Shown here one piece after another: positions 44,627 to 53,116 of a DNA stretch of 64,000 nucleotides. The stretch covers positions 1-64,000 of the forward strand of contig DASWRM010000074.1 in NCBI GenBank assembly GCA_036403155.1. The letters are read 5' to 3'. The translations under genes were made by a program, and so were the position numbers. This DNA comes from Gaiellales bacterium. GTDB lineage: Bacteria > Actinomycetota > Thermoleophilia > Gaiellales > JAICJC01. The notes below the pieces were generated by a model that saw nothing but the letters and a program-made list of their open reading frames with translations, ran no database searches and was not told the origin of the DNA. Position 1 is the stretch's first letter. The number at the start of each line of letters is the position of its first letter.

Positions 44627-44694
44627 CCTGGCGGCTGCATCGCTCGCGTTTCGCTCGCCAGGGCGGCTGCATCGCGTGCGTTTCGCTCGCCGGG
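44627..44694 (+). repeat. Tandem 32-bp repeat with hairpin potential
   Basis: Units at 44631-44662 and 44663-44694 (gcggctgcatcgc... to ...cgcc[a/g]gg) differ at about three positions. CCTGGCG (44627) pairs with CGCCAGG (44656). It follows the regulator stop directly and may act as a terminator. The motif gctcgcatcac then occurs twice within 44719-44750. Confidence 0.6.
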
Positions 44695-44751
44695 CCGCTC
44701 CAACGCGCGGGGATCACGCTCGCATCACACCGCCATCACGCTCGCATCACG

Positions 44752-44790
44752 CCGACCGAAAACATGCCGGACCCCTAGTAATTCGGTCGG
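44752..44790 (+). promoter_or_regulatory. Inverted repeat upstream of gmaS
   Basis: CCGACCGAA (44752-44760) and TTCGGTCGG (44782-44790) are perfect 9-base arms separated by 21 bases, 45 bases before the gmaS start. The spacing suits a dimeric regulator site or an RNA hairpin. Confidence 0.5.
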
Positions 44791-44834
44791 GAGTTTGCGA
44801 CATTCTGCTCGAAATCGACGTGAAGGAGACCGGA

Positions 44835-46211
44835 ATGGCCACTGTCAGCGCGCGTCCACTCGCAGACACGATCCGCGCGAAGGCGGAACAGGACGGGATC
44901 AAGTTCTTCTTCGCGCAGTTCGTGGATATGCACGCGAAGCCCTCGGCGAAGCTCGTGCCGATCGAGAACTGGGAGAACCTCGTCACCGAGGGTGCGGGCT
45001 TCGCGGGCTTCGCCGCCGGCCCGATCGGCCAGACGCCGGCATCGCCCGACATGATGGCGATCCCCGACCTGGGCAGCTACACCCCCGTCCCGTTCAAGCC
45101 GGGGCTGGCGCGGTTCGCATGCGACATCACCGTCGAGGGTGAGGAGTGGCCGTACTGTCCCCGGACGATTCTCCGGCGCCAGATCGAGCGGGCGAAGAAG
45201 CTCGGATACACGTTCAAGGTCGGCATGGAGCTGGAGTTCTTCCTCCTGCGTGAGACGGAGGACGGACGCCTCGAGCTCGCAGACCCGCTCGACCGGCTCG
45301 ACCAGCCGTGTTACGACATGAAGGGCCTGACCCGGCAGTACGAGTTCCTCAGCCAGCTGTCCACGTACATCAACCAGCTCGGCTGGGGCAGCTACGCGAA
45401 CGACCACGAGGACGCGAACGGCCAGTTCGAGTCGAACTTCGAGTTCGCCGACGCCCTGACCACCGCCGACCGCGCGATCTTCTTCCGCTACATGGTGCAC
45501 GCCATGGCCCAGGAGCGGGGGATGCTGGCGACGTTCATGGCCAAGCCGTTCGGCCACCTGACGGGCAACGGCGGCCACTTCCACATGTCGCTGTGGGACG
45601 AGAGCGGAACGACCGACCTGTTCAAGGACGACGACGACCCCAACGGGCTCGGCCTCTCGAAGCTGGGCTACCAGTTCACCGCCGGGCTGAAGAAGCACGC
45701 GAAGGCCTACATCGCCGTGACGGCGCCGACGGTCAACTCCTACAAGCGCCTCACCACCACCGCCGGCACGCCCACGTCGGGCGCCACCTGGTCGCCGATC
45801 TTCATCACCCACGGTGCCAACAACCGCACGCAGATGCTGCGCCTGCCCGGCGGCCACGTCGAGGATCGAACGGTGGACGGCTCGTGCAACCCCTACCTCG
45901 CGATGGCGGTGATCCTCGCCGCGGGCCTGGACGGGATCGAGAAGGACATGGACGCCGGGCCGCACAACGACGACAACCTGTACGAGCTGACCGAGAAGGA
46001 GCTGAAGCGGCGCAAGATCGAGCTGCTTCCGGCCAACCTGCTCGACGCGACGCGGCACCTCGAGAAGGATCAGGTGATCCGGGAGGCACTCGGAAACACG
46101 GGCACCGAGGACTACGTCGACTACTACGTGAAGACGAAGCAGGACGAGTGGAAGGCCTACCACGAGCAGGTCACGCCGTGGGAGGTCAGCCGCTACCTGA
46201 CGCTGTTCTAG
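44835..46211 (+). CDS. gmaS: Gamma-glutamylmethylamide synthetase (glutamine synthetase type III-like)
   Basis: 458 residues with glutamine synthetase motifs: GMELEFFLL, NDHEDANGQFESNF, MAKPFGHLTGNGGHFHMSLW, TVNSYKRL and DRTVDGSCNPYLAMA. The form is that of GlnT/GmaS proteins. In methylotrophs GmaS joins methylamine to glutamate with ATP. The eight genes after it supply all later steps of the N-methylglutamate pathway, which strongly supports this role over ammonia assimilation. ATG with GAAGGAG ribosome site. A 182-base structured gap separates it from mgsA. Confidence 0.88.
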   Translation: MATVSARPLADTIRAKAEQDGIKFFFAQFVDMHAKPSAKLVPIENWENLVTEGAGFAGFAAGPIGQTPASPDMMAIPDLGSYTPVPFKPGLARFACDITVEGEEWPYCPRTILRRQIERAKKLGYTFKVGMELEFFLLRETEDGRLELADPLDRLDQPCYDMKGLTRQYEFLSQLSTYINQLGWGSYANDHEDANGQFESNFEFADALTTADRAIFFRYMVHAMAQERGMLATFMAKPFGHLTGNGGHFHMSLWDESGTTDLFKDDDDPNGLGLSKLGYQFTAGLKKHAKAYIAVTAPTVNSYKRLTTTAGTPTSGATWSPIFITHGANNRTQMLRLPGGHVEDRTVDGSCNPYLAMAVILAAGLDGIEKDMDAGPHNDDNLYELTEKELKRRKIELLPANLLDATRHLEKDQVIREALGNTGTEDYVDYYVKTKQDEWKAYHEQVTPWEVSRYLTLF

Positions 46212-46225
46212 GCGGAACCGCCGAG

Positions 46226-46262
46226 CCGGGTCTGCCGTTGCGGGCTGACCCGGCCGGCCCCT
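46226..46262 (+). repeat. Hairpin repeat shared with 24520-24554
   Basis: CCGGGTC...GACCCGG can pair, and the string gggctgacccggccggcc is identical to that at 24534-24551. It lies 15 bases after the gmaS stop and may reduce read-through into mgsA. Confidence 0.55.
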
Positions 46263-46393
46263 GCACGCCCGGCCCGTGTGCACTTCCCCACACACCGCCC
46301 GCGGGAATTGCATCCCCGCTGGCACTGCCCCCGACCCGCGGAGATCCATAGGATGGTGGCTCCACCGCTGTCGTCTGGAAAGGACTGGTCCAC

Positions 46394-47293
46394 GTGTGCG
46401 GGTTGTGTGGATTCCTCTACAAGGATCCGAGCCGGTACGGACCCATCGGGCGCGCCATGTTCGACATGCTCACGCCCCTCGACCGGCGTGGCACCGATTC
46501 GACCGGCACCGCCCTCTACGGCACCCCGGGCGACGACTCCTACGTCGTCCGCGTGCGCATGGAGGCGAACGGTGACACCCCCGCGCGCGTGCACGAGGCG
46601 CTGGCGGGCGCCGGCGCCGTCACGGAGGAGTCCCACACCGGCGGCAACCTCCGGGCGCGGGTCACCTACAGCGGCGACCTCGGCGACCTGACCGACATCG
46701 TCGAGCGGGTGCCCGACACCGAGGTGTTCTCGATCGGCCGGTCGATGGAGATCGTCAAGGACGTCGGCGACGCCGCGGATGTCGAGCGCTCCGCGCCGTA
46801 CCGCGAGTTCCAGGGCAGCCACGCGATCGGCCACACCAGGATGGCGACCGAGTCGCTCGTCGACGTGGCGCACAGCCATCCGTTCTGGGCGCGGCCGTTC
46901 CCCGACATCTCGGTCGTCCACAACGGGCACATCACGAACTACCACAAGCTGCGCCGACGGCTCGCGGAGAAGGGGCACCGCTTCGCGACGGGCAACGACT
47001 CCGAGGCGATCGCGGTCTACATCGCCGACAAGCTCGAGGAGGGCAACTCGCTCGAGGACGCCCTCCGCTCATCGGTGCACGACCTGGACGGGACGTTCGC
47101 GTACCTGATCTCGACGCCCGACGGCATCGGCGTGGCGCGCGACCGCTTCGCGCTGAAGCCGCTGATCTTCGCCGAAGACGACGAGCAGGTGTTGATCGCA
47201 TCCGAGGAGATCGCGGTGCGCCGGGTCGCAGCGTCGCCCGACCTGCGACCCCGCGAGCTCGGAGCAGGGGAGGTGCGCTGGTGGCTACGTTGA
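46394..47293 (+). CDS. mgsA: N-methylglutamate synthase subunit A, class II amidotransferase
   Basis: 299 residues beginning (GTG)-CGLCGFLY, so Cys2 is the Ntn nucleophile. RRGTDSTG, HAIGHTRMATES and VVHNGHITNY are the glutaminase-domain motifs. It should take the methylamino group from gamma-glutamylmethylamide. The insert with VFSIGRSMEIVKDVGDA matches the paralog at 29674. GGAAAGGA ribosome site. The 13-base overlap with mgsB is the same as in module 1. Confidence 0.87.
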   Translation: MCGLCGFLYKDPSRYGPIGRAMFDMLTPLDRRGTDSTGTALYGTPGDDSYVVRVRMEANGDTPARVHEALAGAGAVTEESHTGGNLRARVTYSGDLGDLTDIVERVPDTEVFSIGRSMEIVKDVGDAADVERSAPYREFQGSHAIGHTRMATESLVDVAHSHPFWARPFPDISVVHNGHITNYHKLRRRLAEKGHRFATGNDSEAIAVYIADKLEEGNSLEDALRSSVHDLDGTFAYLISTPDGIGVARDRFALKPLIFAEDDEQVLIASEEIAVRRVAASPDLRPRELGAGEVRWWLR

Positions 47294-47985
47294 CGAGCGA
47301 GATCGACTGCGCGCAGCACACGACGCGCGAGATCAACCAGGCGATCAAGCGGGCGGCCGCCGACGGCGTCCCCGAGGTGCGCCTGACCAACCCCGCCGCG
47401 CGGCACTGCCTCGCCGTGGCGGTGATGGCGCCGGTGCGCATCGTCTTCGACGGCCCGGTGGGCTGGTACTGCGGGGGCATGTGCGACGGCGCCGACATCG
47501 TCGTCAACGGCAACTGCGGCTGGAGCCTCGGCGAGAACCTGATGTCCGGGTCGATCTCGGTGCACGGCAACGGCGGCAGCTCCGCCGGCGCGACCATCCG
47601 CGGCGGGCGCATCTTCGTCGAGGGAGACACGGGCGCCCGCAGCGGCATCGCGATGAAAGGCGGCACCCTCGTCGTCGGCGGCTCCGTCGGCTACATGTCG
47701 GCGTTCATGATGCAGCGCGGCACGATCATCGTCTGCGGCGACGCGGGCGACGGCATCGGCGACTCGATGTACGAGGGCACCGTCTTCGTGGGCGGGTCGA
47801 TCCACTCGCTCGGCGCGGACTGCGTCGAGGCGGAGCTGACCGGCGACGACCGCGCAATGCTCGAAACGGAGCTGACGGCCAGCGGCATCGACGCCGGTGC
47901 CGGCGACTGGAAGAAGCTCGTGTCCGGCCGCAAGCTCTGGAACTTCTCGAAGCACGAGTATGACCACTGGAGGGCGGCGCTATGA
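47281..47985 (+). CDS. mgsB: N-methylglutamate synthase subunit B, GXGXG domain
   Basis: 234 residues of right-handed beta-helix: CGWSLGENLMSG, GNGGSSAGATIRGG, GDTGARSGIAMKGG and GDAGDGIGDSMYEG. It is homologous to the GltB C-terminal domain and to the protein at 30591, but lacks the longer N-terminus seen there. GTG start inside mgsA. It overlaps mgsC by 4 bases. Confidence 0.87.
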   Translation: MATLTSEIDCAQHTTREINQAIKRAAADGVPEVRLTNPAARHCLAVAVMAPVRIVFDGPVGWYCGGMCDGADIVVNGNCGWSLGENLMSGSISVHGNGGSSAGATIRGGRIFVEGDTGARSGIAMKGGTLVVGGSVGYMSAFMMQRGTIIVCGDAGDGIGDSMYEGTVFVGGSIHSLGADCVEAELTGDDRAMLETELTASGIDAGAGDWKKLVSGRKLWNFSKHEYDHWRAAL

Positions 47986-49409
47986 GCCAGTTCATCCCCC
48001 GCGGTCACGACGGGCACGTCCACCAGACGCTGTGGGTCTGGTCGCCCGAGACGATCGACGACATCCAGACCAAGGCGGAGTTGGGCCGCTACACGAACCG
48101 CGGACTCGGCACGACACGCCGCACGCCGCACGTCGAGGACCTCACGTTCGTCCCGTGCACGCTCTCGCGCGTCCCGCTCGAGGGCTACCGCGAGACGTGC
48201 AACACGTCCATCGAGATCGGCGCCCGTCACGGCGCGAAGCCGATCCGGCTGTCGACGCCGATCACGATCGCCGGCATGAGCTACGGCGCGCTCTCGCGCA
48301 ACGCCAAGCAGGCGCTCGGCATCGCGGCGACGCGCGTCGGCATCTCGACCACCACGGGTGACGGCGGGATGCTCGACCTCGAGCGCGAGGCGTCCGACCA
48401 GCTGGTCTACCAGGTGCTGCCCAGCCGCTATGGGTTCAACCCGCACCATCTCCGGATGGCCAATGCCGCCGAGATCGTGATCGGCCAGGGAGCCAAGCCG
48501 GGCACCGGCGGCGTCCTGCTCGGCGCCAAGGTGTCGCCGATCATCGCCGAGGCGCGCACGCTCCCGCCCGGGGTCGACCAGCGGTCTCCGTGCCGCCATC
48601 CCGACTTCGTTGGGCCCGACGACCTCCAGATCAAGATCGAGGAGCTACGCGAGGCAACCGACGGCCAGATCCCGATCTACGTCAAGATCGGGGCCTGCCG
48701 CGTGCCCGATGACGTGAAGCTCGCGTGCAAGGCGGGCGCAGACGTGATCGTGATGGACGGCCTCGAGGGCGGCACCGGCGCGTCTCCGGACTCGCTGATG
48801 GATCACACCGGCATCCCGACGATGGCAGCGCTGGTCGAGGCGGTGACCGCGCTGCGGGAGATGAAGCTCGACGGCATCGTCAACCTGATCATCTCGGGAG
48901 GCATCCGCAACGGCGTCGACGCCGCCAAGTGCCTCGCGCTGGGAGCGGACGCCGTCTCGATCGGCACGGCGGCGATGATCGCGCTCAACTGCAACCGCCC
49001 CATGTACATCGAGGACTACGAGCGCATGGGCACGGAGCCCGGCGCCTGCCACCACTGCCACACGGGGCTGTGCCCGGTCGGGATCACCACGCAGGACGAG
49101 GACCTGATCGCCCGGCTGCCCGTCGACGAGGCGGCCGACCGCGTCGCCGGCTTCCTCAACTCCATGACGCAGGAGATGCAGATGTTCGCACGGGCCTGCG
49201 GGAAGAACGACGTTCACGACCTCGAGCCCGAGGACCTGCGGGCGATGACGATCGAGGCGTCGGCGATCACCGGCATCCCGCTCGTCGGCACCGATTTCGC
49301 CTTCACACCCGAGTCGTTCGCCCAGGCCGTCATGCGGGCGATGGACGCGGGCGCATCCAGCAACGGCCACTCCGGCCACCCCCGACAACCAGAGGTGTTC
49401 ACGAGGTGA
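47982..49409 (+). CDS. mgsC: N-methylglutamate synthase subunit C, FMN/Fe-S catalytic subunit
   Basis: 475 residues with the glutamate synthase FMN barrel: IAGMSYGALSRNAKQALGIA, DGLEGGTGASP and ISGGIRNGVDAAKCLALGA. Cys356, Cys359 and Cys364 (CHHCHTGLC then PVGITTQD) provide the Fe-S ligands. It makes N-methylglutamate from 2-oxoglutarate and the transferred methylamine. The paralog at 31391 aligns throughout by eye. The stop overlaps the start of mgdB. Confidence 0.88.
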   Translation: MSQFIPRGHDGHVHQTLWVWSPETIDDIQTKAELGRYTNRGLGTTRRTPHVEDLTFVPCTLSRVPLEGYRETCNTSIEIGARHGAKPIRLSTPITIAGMSYGALSRNAKQALGIAATRVGISTTTGDGGMLDLEREASDQLVYQVLPSRYGFNPHHLRMANAAEIVIGQGAKPGTGGVLLGAKVSPIIAEARTLPPGVDQRSPCRHPDFVGPDDLQIKIEELREATDGQIPIYVKIGACRVPDDVKLACKAGADVIVMDGLEGGTGASPDSLMDHTGIPTMAALVEAVTALREMKLDGIVNLIISGGIRNGVDAAKCLALGADAVSIGTAAMIALNCNRPMYIEDYERMGTEPGACHHCHTGLCPVGITTQDEDLIARLPVDEAADRVAGFLNSMTQEMQMFARACGKNDVHDLEPEDLRAMTIEASAITGIPLVGTDFAFTPESFAQAVMRAMDAGASSNGHSGHPRQPEVFTR

Positions 49410-49717
49410 GCTTCATCCTGACGTGCCCGAACTGCGGGCCACGCGCGGTCGACGAGTACTCCTACGGCGGCGAGGTGACGACGCGCGCCACCAGCTCCAC
49501 GGAAGAGCGTGCGCTGTTCCACTACCTGTACTTCCGCACCAACACCGACGGCGACCAGCTCGAGTGGTGGTTCCACTCGTCAGGCTGCCGGGAGTGGTTC
49601 CAGGCCGAGCGGAACACGACGCGCAACGAGGTGCTGCGCGTCGGGCGCCCGGGGGAGCTGGCGGGGGCCGAGGCGGTTCCCGACGCGGCGGCCGCATCGG
49701 AGGCCGCAGGTGGCTGA
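49406..49717 (+). CDS. mgdB: N-methylglutamate dehydrogenase small subunit, SoxD-like
   Basis: 103 residues with CPNCGPR near the N-terminus (Cys7, Cys10) and YSYGGEV, YFRTNTDG, EWWFHSSGCREWF, matching the zinc-binding delta subunit of heterotetrameric sarcosine oxidase. The C-terminal Ala-rich tail is extra. GTG start overlaps the mgsC stop by 4 bases; its own stop lies inside the start of mgdC. Confidence 0.88.
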   Translation: MSFILTCPNCGPRAVDEYSYGGEVTTRATSSTEERALFHYLYFRTNTDGDQLEWWFHSSGCREWFQAERNTTRNEVLRVGRPGELAGAEAVPDAAAASEAAGG

Positions 49718-52445
49718 CGCTCGGCTGGCATCACGACAGGGCGAGCTGATCGACCGCTCGCGGCCGGTCTCGTTCTCATGGCAGGGCGCCCAGGTGACCG
49801 GGTACGCCGGCGACACGATCGGGTCGGCCCTCTACGGGTCGGGGACGCGTGTGTTCTCGCGCTCGTTCAAGTACCACCGCCGCCGCGGCCTGATGTGCTG
49901 CGCCGGCCAGTGCCCGAACTGCCTCGTCAACGTGGACGGCGAGCCGACGGTGCGCGCGTGCGTCACGCCGATCGAGGACGGCATGACGGTCACGCCCCTG
50001 AACGCCTGGCCATCGCTCAACCGGGACTTCCTGCACCTGGTCGGCCGCCTCACGCCCGGGTTCGGCATGCAGGTCGGCTTCTACTACAAGACCTTCATCC
50101 ACCCTCGCAAGGCGTGGCCGTACTACGAGAAGATCCTGCGCAACGCAGCCGGGCTCGGCAAGCTCGATCCGGCGCACCGGCGCACCGAGCGCTACGAGAA
50201 GGTGCACCGCCACGTCGACGTGCTGGTGCTCGGCGGCGGCGAGGCCGGCCTCGAGGCGGCCGCCACGGCGGCCGAGGCGGGCAAGCACACCGCCCTGGTG
50301 GACGAGGGCCTGGCGCTGGGCGGCTACCTGTCCTGGGCCGGCCCGAAGGGCCAGGCGCGGCTGTCCGGCCTGCTCGAGCGCATCAGCGCGGCGGGCGTCG
50401 AGATCCTCCAGCCGGCCTTTGCGGGCGGCGTCTACGAGGGGCTGCTCGTGCCGGTCTACCAGGGCCGCACGATGCACCGCTTCCGCCCCGCCGAGCTGGT
50501 GATCGCAACCGGGTCGATCGAGCAGCCGCTCGTCTTCGGCAACAACGACCTCCCCGGCGTGATGCTCGGCACGGGCGCGCGCCGGCTCGTCAACCAGTTC
50601 CGCGTCATGCCGGGCGAGGAGGCCGTGGTCGTGACGTCGTGCGACGAGGGGTTCGAGGCAGCCTGCGACCTGGCCGACGGCGGCGTCAACGTCGTCGCGG
50701 TCGCCGACGCGCGACCCAACGCCGACGGCAGCCGTGTCGAGGACGCTGGGATCGAGTACCTGTCCGGATTCCAGCCCCTGCAGGCAAAGGGCTCGAAGGC
50801 CGTATCGGGGGTCGTCGTCACGCGCAACGGCGAGCGGCGCTCCTTCGGGTGCGACCTGCTGGTGATGGCCGGCGGCACGGTCGGCCATACCGCGTTCGTG
50901 AGCCAGGGCGGCGGCACGATCCGCTACGACCGCGAGCAGCGCCGCTACGTGCCCGACTCGCTGCCGAAGGGCATGCGCGTGGTCGGCGCGGCGGCCGGCT
51001 CGGCGGCCGCGGCCGGGGCCGTCCCGGCCAAGGCGCCGAAGACGGCGTGCAAGCAGATCGTCTGCTTCTGCGAGGACGTGACCACCAAGGACATCGGGCT
51101 CTCGCTGGACGAAGGCTTCCGCTCGCTCGAGCTGTCCAAGCGCTATACGACCGTGACGATGGGGCCGTGTCAGGGCCGGATGTGCCACCGCAACTCGGGC
51201 ATCGTCATCGCCGAGGAGCTGGGGCTCGACCCCGACGCGCAGCGCGTCGGCGTGACGACCGCGCGGCCACCTCACAACCCCACCAGCTTCTCGCTGCTGG
51301 CGGCCCGCGGCTACGAACCGGTCAAGCGCACGTCGACCCACCACTGGCACGCCGAGCACGGCGGCAAGATGCTCTGGGCGGGCGACTGGAAGCGGCCCTA
51401 CGACTACGGCGACGCCGAGACCGAGGCGGACGCCGTGCACGAATCGCTCGGCCTGATCGACGTCTCCACGCTCGGCAAGCTGATCGTCCGTGGGCCGGAC
51501 GCCGCGGCGTTCCTCGAGCGCATCTACCCGAACCGCTTCGGCGACATGAAGCTGGCCCGCGTCCGCTACGGGATCGTCTGCGGCGACGACGGTTCGATCA
51601 TCGACGACGGAACCGTCGCGCGCCTGAGCGACACGGAGTACTACGTGACGACCACGTCGTCGGGGGCCGGCGGCATGGAGCAGTGGTTCACGTGGTGGAA
51701 CGCGGTCTGGAAGATGGACTGCGAGATCGTCAACGTCACGTCGACCATCGCCGCGTTCAACCTCGCAGGCCCGAACGCCCGGACAGCCCTCCAGACGCTG
51801 ACGGACTTCGACCTGTCGAACGAGGCGTTCCCGTATCTGGGCGCCGGCCAGGCGCAGATCGCGGGCGTCCCCTGCCTGATCCTCCGCATCGGCTTCGTGG
51901 GCGAGCTGGGCTACGAGCTGCACCTGCCCTCGGCGGCAGGCGAGCACCTCTGGGAGAAGCTGATGGAGGCCGGTGAGCAGTACTCCGTCAAGCCGTTCGG
52001 CCTCGAGCCGCAGCGCATCCTGCGTCTCGAGAAGATGCACATCATCGTCGGCCAGGACACGAATGCGGAGTCCAACCCGCTCGAGGCCGGCATGCCGTGG
52101 ATCGTGAAGCTGGACAAGGAGTCCGACTGGATCGGGCGCTACGCGATCGAGTGGTACAAGAACCGCGGCGACCGCTTCACGCTGGTCGGCTGGGAGGCGC
52201 AGAACGGCAAGGTGCCGATCGAGGGCACCCAGGTGGTCGGCGACGACGGCGGCCCCACCGGGCGCATCACGAGCTCGCGCTTCTCGCGGCGTCTCGGCAA
52301 GGCGATCGGCATTGCCTGGGTGCCGGTGTCCCTGTCCGAGGACGGGACCGGCATCGCCATCTCGGACCCGAGCGGCGCCACCATTCCGGCGACCGTCACC
52401 CACAAGGCCTTCTACGACCCCGACGGAGAGAGGTTGCGTTCGTGA
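49710..52445 (+). CDS. mgdC: N-methylglutamate dehydrogenase large subunit, SoxA-like
   Basis: 911 residues. An N-terminal Fer2-like domain has Cys63, 64, 68, 71 and 84 (CCAGQCPNC and RACV). An FAD/NAD-binding domain begins about residue 171 (LVLGGGEAGLEAAATAA). A BFD-like cluster region lies near residue 452 (CFCEDVTTKD, GPCQGRMC). A GcvT-type tetrahydrofolate domain fills about 540-905. The last domain captures the oxidised methyl group as methylene-tetrahydrofolate. The chain is somewhat shorter than typical SoxA (about 960-1000). Confidence 0.9.
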   Translation: MADARLASRQGELIDRSRPVSFSWQGAQVTGYAGDTIGSALYGSGTRVFSRSFKYHRRRGLMCCAGQCPNCLVNVDGEPTVRACVTPIEDGMTVTPLNAWPSLNRDFLHLVGRLTPGFGMQVGFYYKTFIHPRKAWPYYEKILRNAAGLGKLDPAHRRTERYEKVHRHVDVLVLGGGEAGLEAAATAAEAGKHTALVDEGLALGGYLSWAGPKGQARLSGLLERISAAGVEILQPAFAGGVYEGLLVPVYQGRTMHRFRPAELVIATGSIEQPLVFGNNDLPGVMLGTGARRLVNQFRVMPGEEAVVVTSCDEGFEAACDLADGGVNVVAVADARPNADGSRVEDAGIEYLSGFQPLQAKGSKAVSGVVVTRNGERRSFGCDLLVMAGGTVGHTAFVSQGGGTIRYDREQRRYVPDSLPKGMRVVGAAAGSAAAAGAVPAKAPKTACKQIVCFCEDVTTKDIGLSLDEGFRSLELSKRYTTVTMGPCQGRMCHRNSGIVIAEELGLDPDAQRVGVTTARPPHNPTSFSLLAARGYEPVKRTSTHHWHAEHGGKMLWAGDWKRPYDYGDAETEADAVHESLGLIDVSTLGKLIVRGPDAAAFLERIYPNRFGDMKLARVRYGIVCGDDGSIIDDGTVARLSDTEYYVTTTSSGAGGMEQWFTWWNAVWKMDCEIVNVTSTIAAFNLAGPNARTALQTLTDFDLSNEAFPYLGAGQAQIAGVPCLILRIGFVGELGYELHLPSAAGEHLWEKLMEAGEQYSVKPFGLEPQRILRLEKMHIIVGQDTNAESNPLEAGMPWIVKLDKESDWIGRYAIEWYKNRGDRFTLVGWEAQNGKVPIEGTQVVGDDGGPTGRITSSRFSRRLGKAIGIAWVPVSLSEDGTGIAISDPSGATIPATVTHKAFYDPDGERLRS

Positions 52446-53116
52446 GCAGCGACCCGTTTGCATTCCTGTCCCCTGCCGCCGCCCAGGACGTCGCGCTGCG
52501 CAGCCCCATGGAGCGGACGCACCGGGCGGCCGGGGCCGAGCTCGAGAGCCACGACGGATGGCGGATCGCCGCCTACCCGCCCAACGGCAGCGCTTCGGCC
52601 TGGCTGGCCGACCTTTCGCACGTCGGGAAGATCGACGTGCGCGGCACCGCGGAGCAGATCGACACCCTGACCGGCGGCAGCGAGCTGGGCCGGGCCAGCC
52701 ACGTGGACGGCGTCTGGACGCTGCGCCTCTCGCCCAGCCATGCGATCGTGCTGTGCCCCTTCGGGCGCGTCGCCGAGCTGCGCGAGCGGATCCGGTCGGG
52801 AGCGGCGGATCTCACGGTCGTCGACATGACGTGCGGGTGGGCCGCGATGATGATCGGGGGCGAGCACGTTCGAGAGGTGTTCATGCGGTCGTCGTCGCTC
52901 GACGTCCGGCCGCACCGGTTCCCGGCGGGCGCGTGCATGCCGGGCTCGGTCATGCGGTGCGCGTCGATCGTGCTCAACGACGAGGGGCGCTTCTGGGTGC
53001 TCTGCGGCTGGGAGTTCGGCGAGTACATGTGGGACTCGCTGCTCGACGCCGGCGCCACGCTCGGCATCGCGCCGGTGTCCTCCCGCGTTGCCCAGGGGAC
53101 GGAGGTGGCCGCGTGA
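52442..53116 (+). CDS. mgdD: N-methylglutamate dehydrogenase gamma-like subunit, SoxG-like
   Basis: 224 residues resembling the gamma subunit of heterotetrameric sarcosine oxidase, itself a GcvT-related fold: LADLSHVGKIDVRG, WTLRLSPSHAIVLCP, VVDMTCGWAAMMIGG, SSLDVRPHRFPAGACMPGSVMRC. It is structural in the complex. GTG start overlaps the mgdC stop by 4 bases, and its stop overlaps the mgdA start by 4. Confidence 0.86.
   Translation: MSSDPFAFLSPAAAQDVALRSPMERTHRAAGAELESHDGWRIAAYPPNGSASAWLADLSHVGKIDVRGTAEQIDTLTGGSELGRASHVDGVWTLRLSPSHAIVLCPFGRVAELRERIRSGAADLTVVDMTCGWAAMMIGGEHVREVFMRSSSLDVRPHRFPAGACMPGSVMRCASIVLNDEGRFWVLCGWEFGEYMWDSLLDAGATLGIAPVSSRVAQGTEVAA

Noticed and set aside
44627-44750. 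CRISPR-like array
   Set aside because: Only two adjacent 32-bp units with no spacers and no cas genes; a simple tandem duplication.
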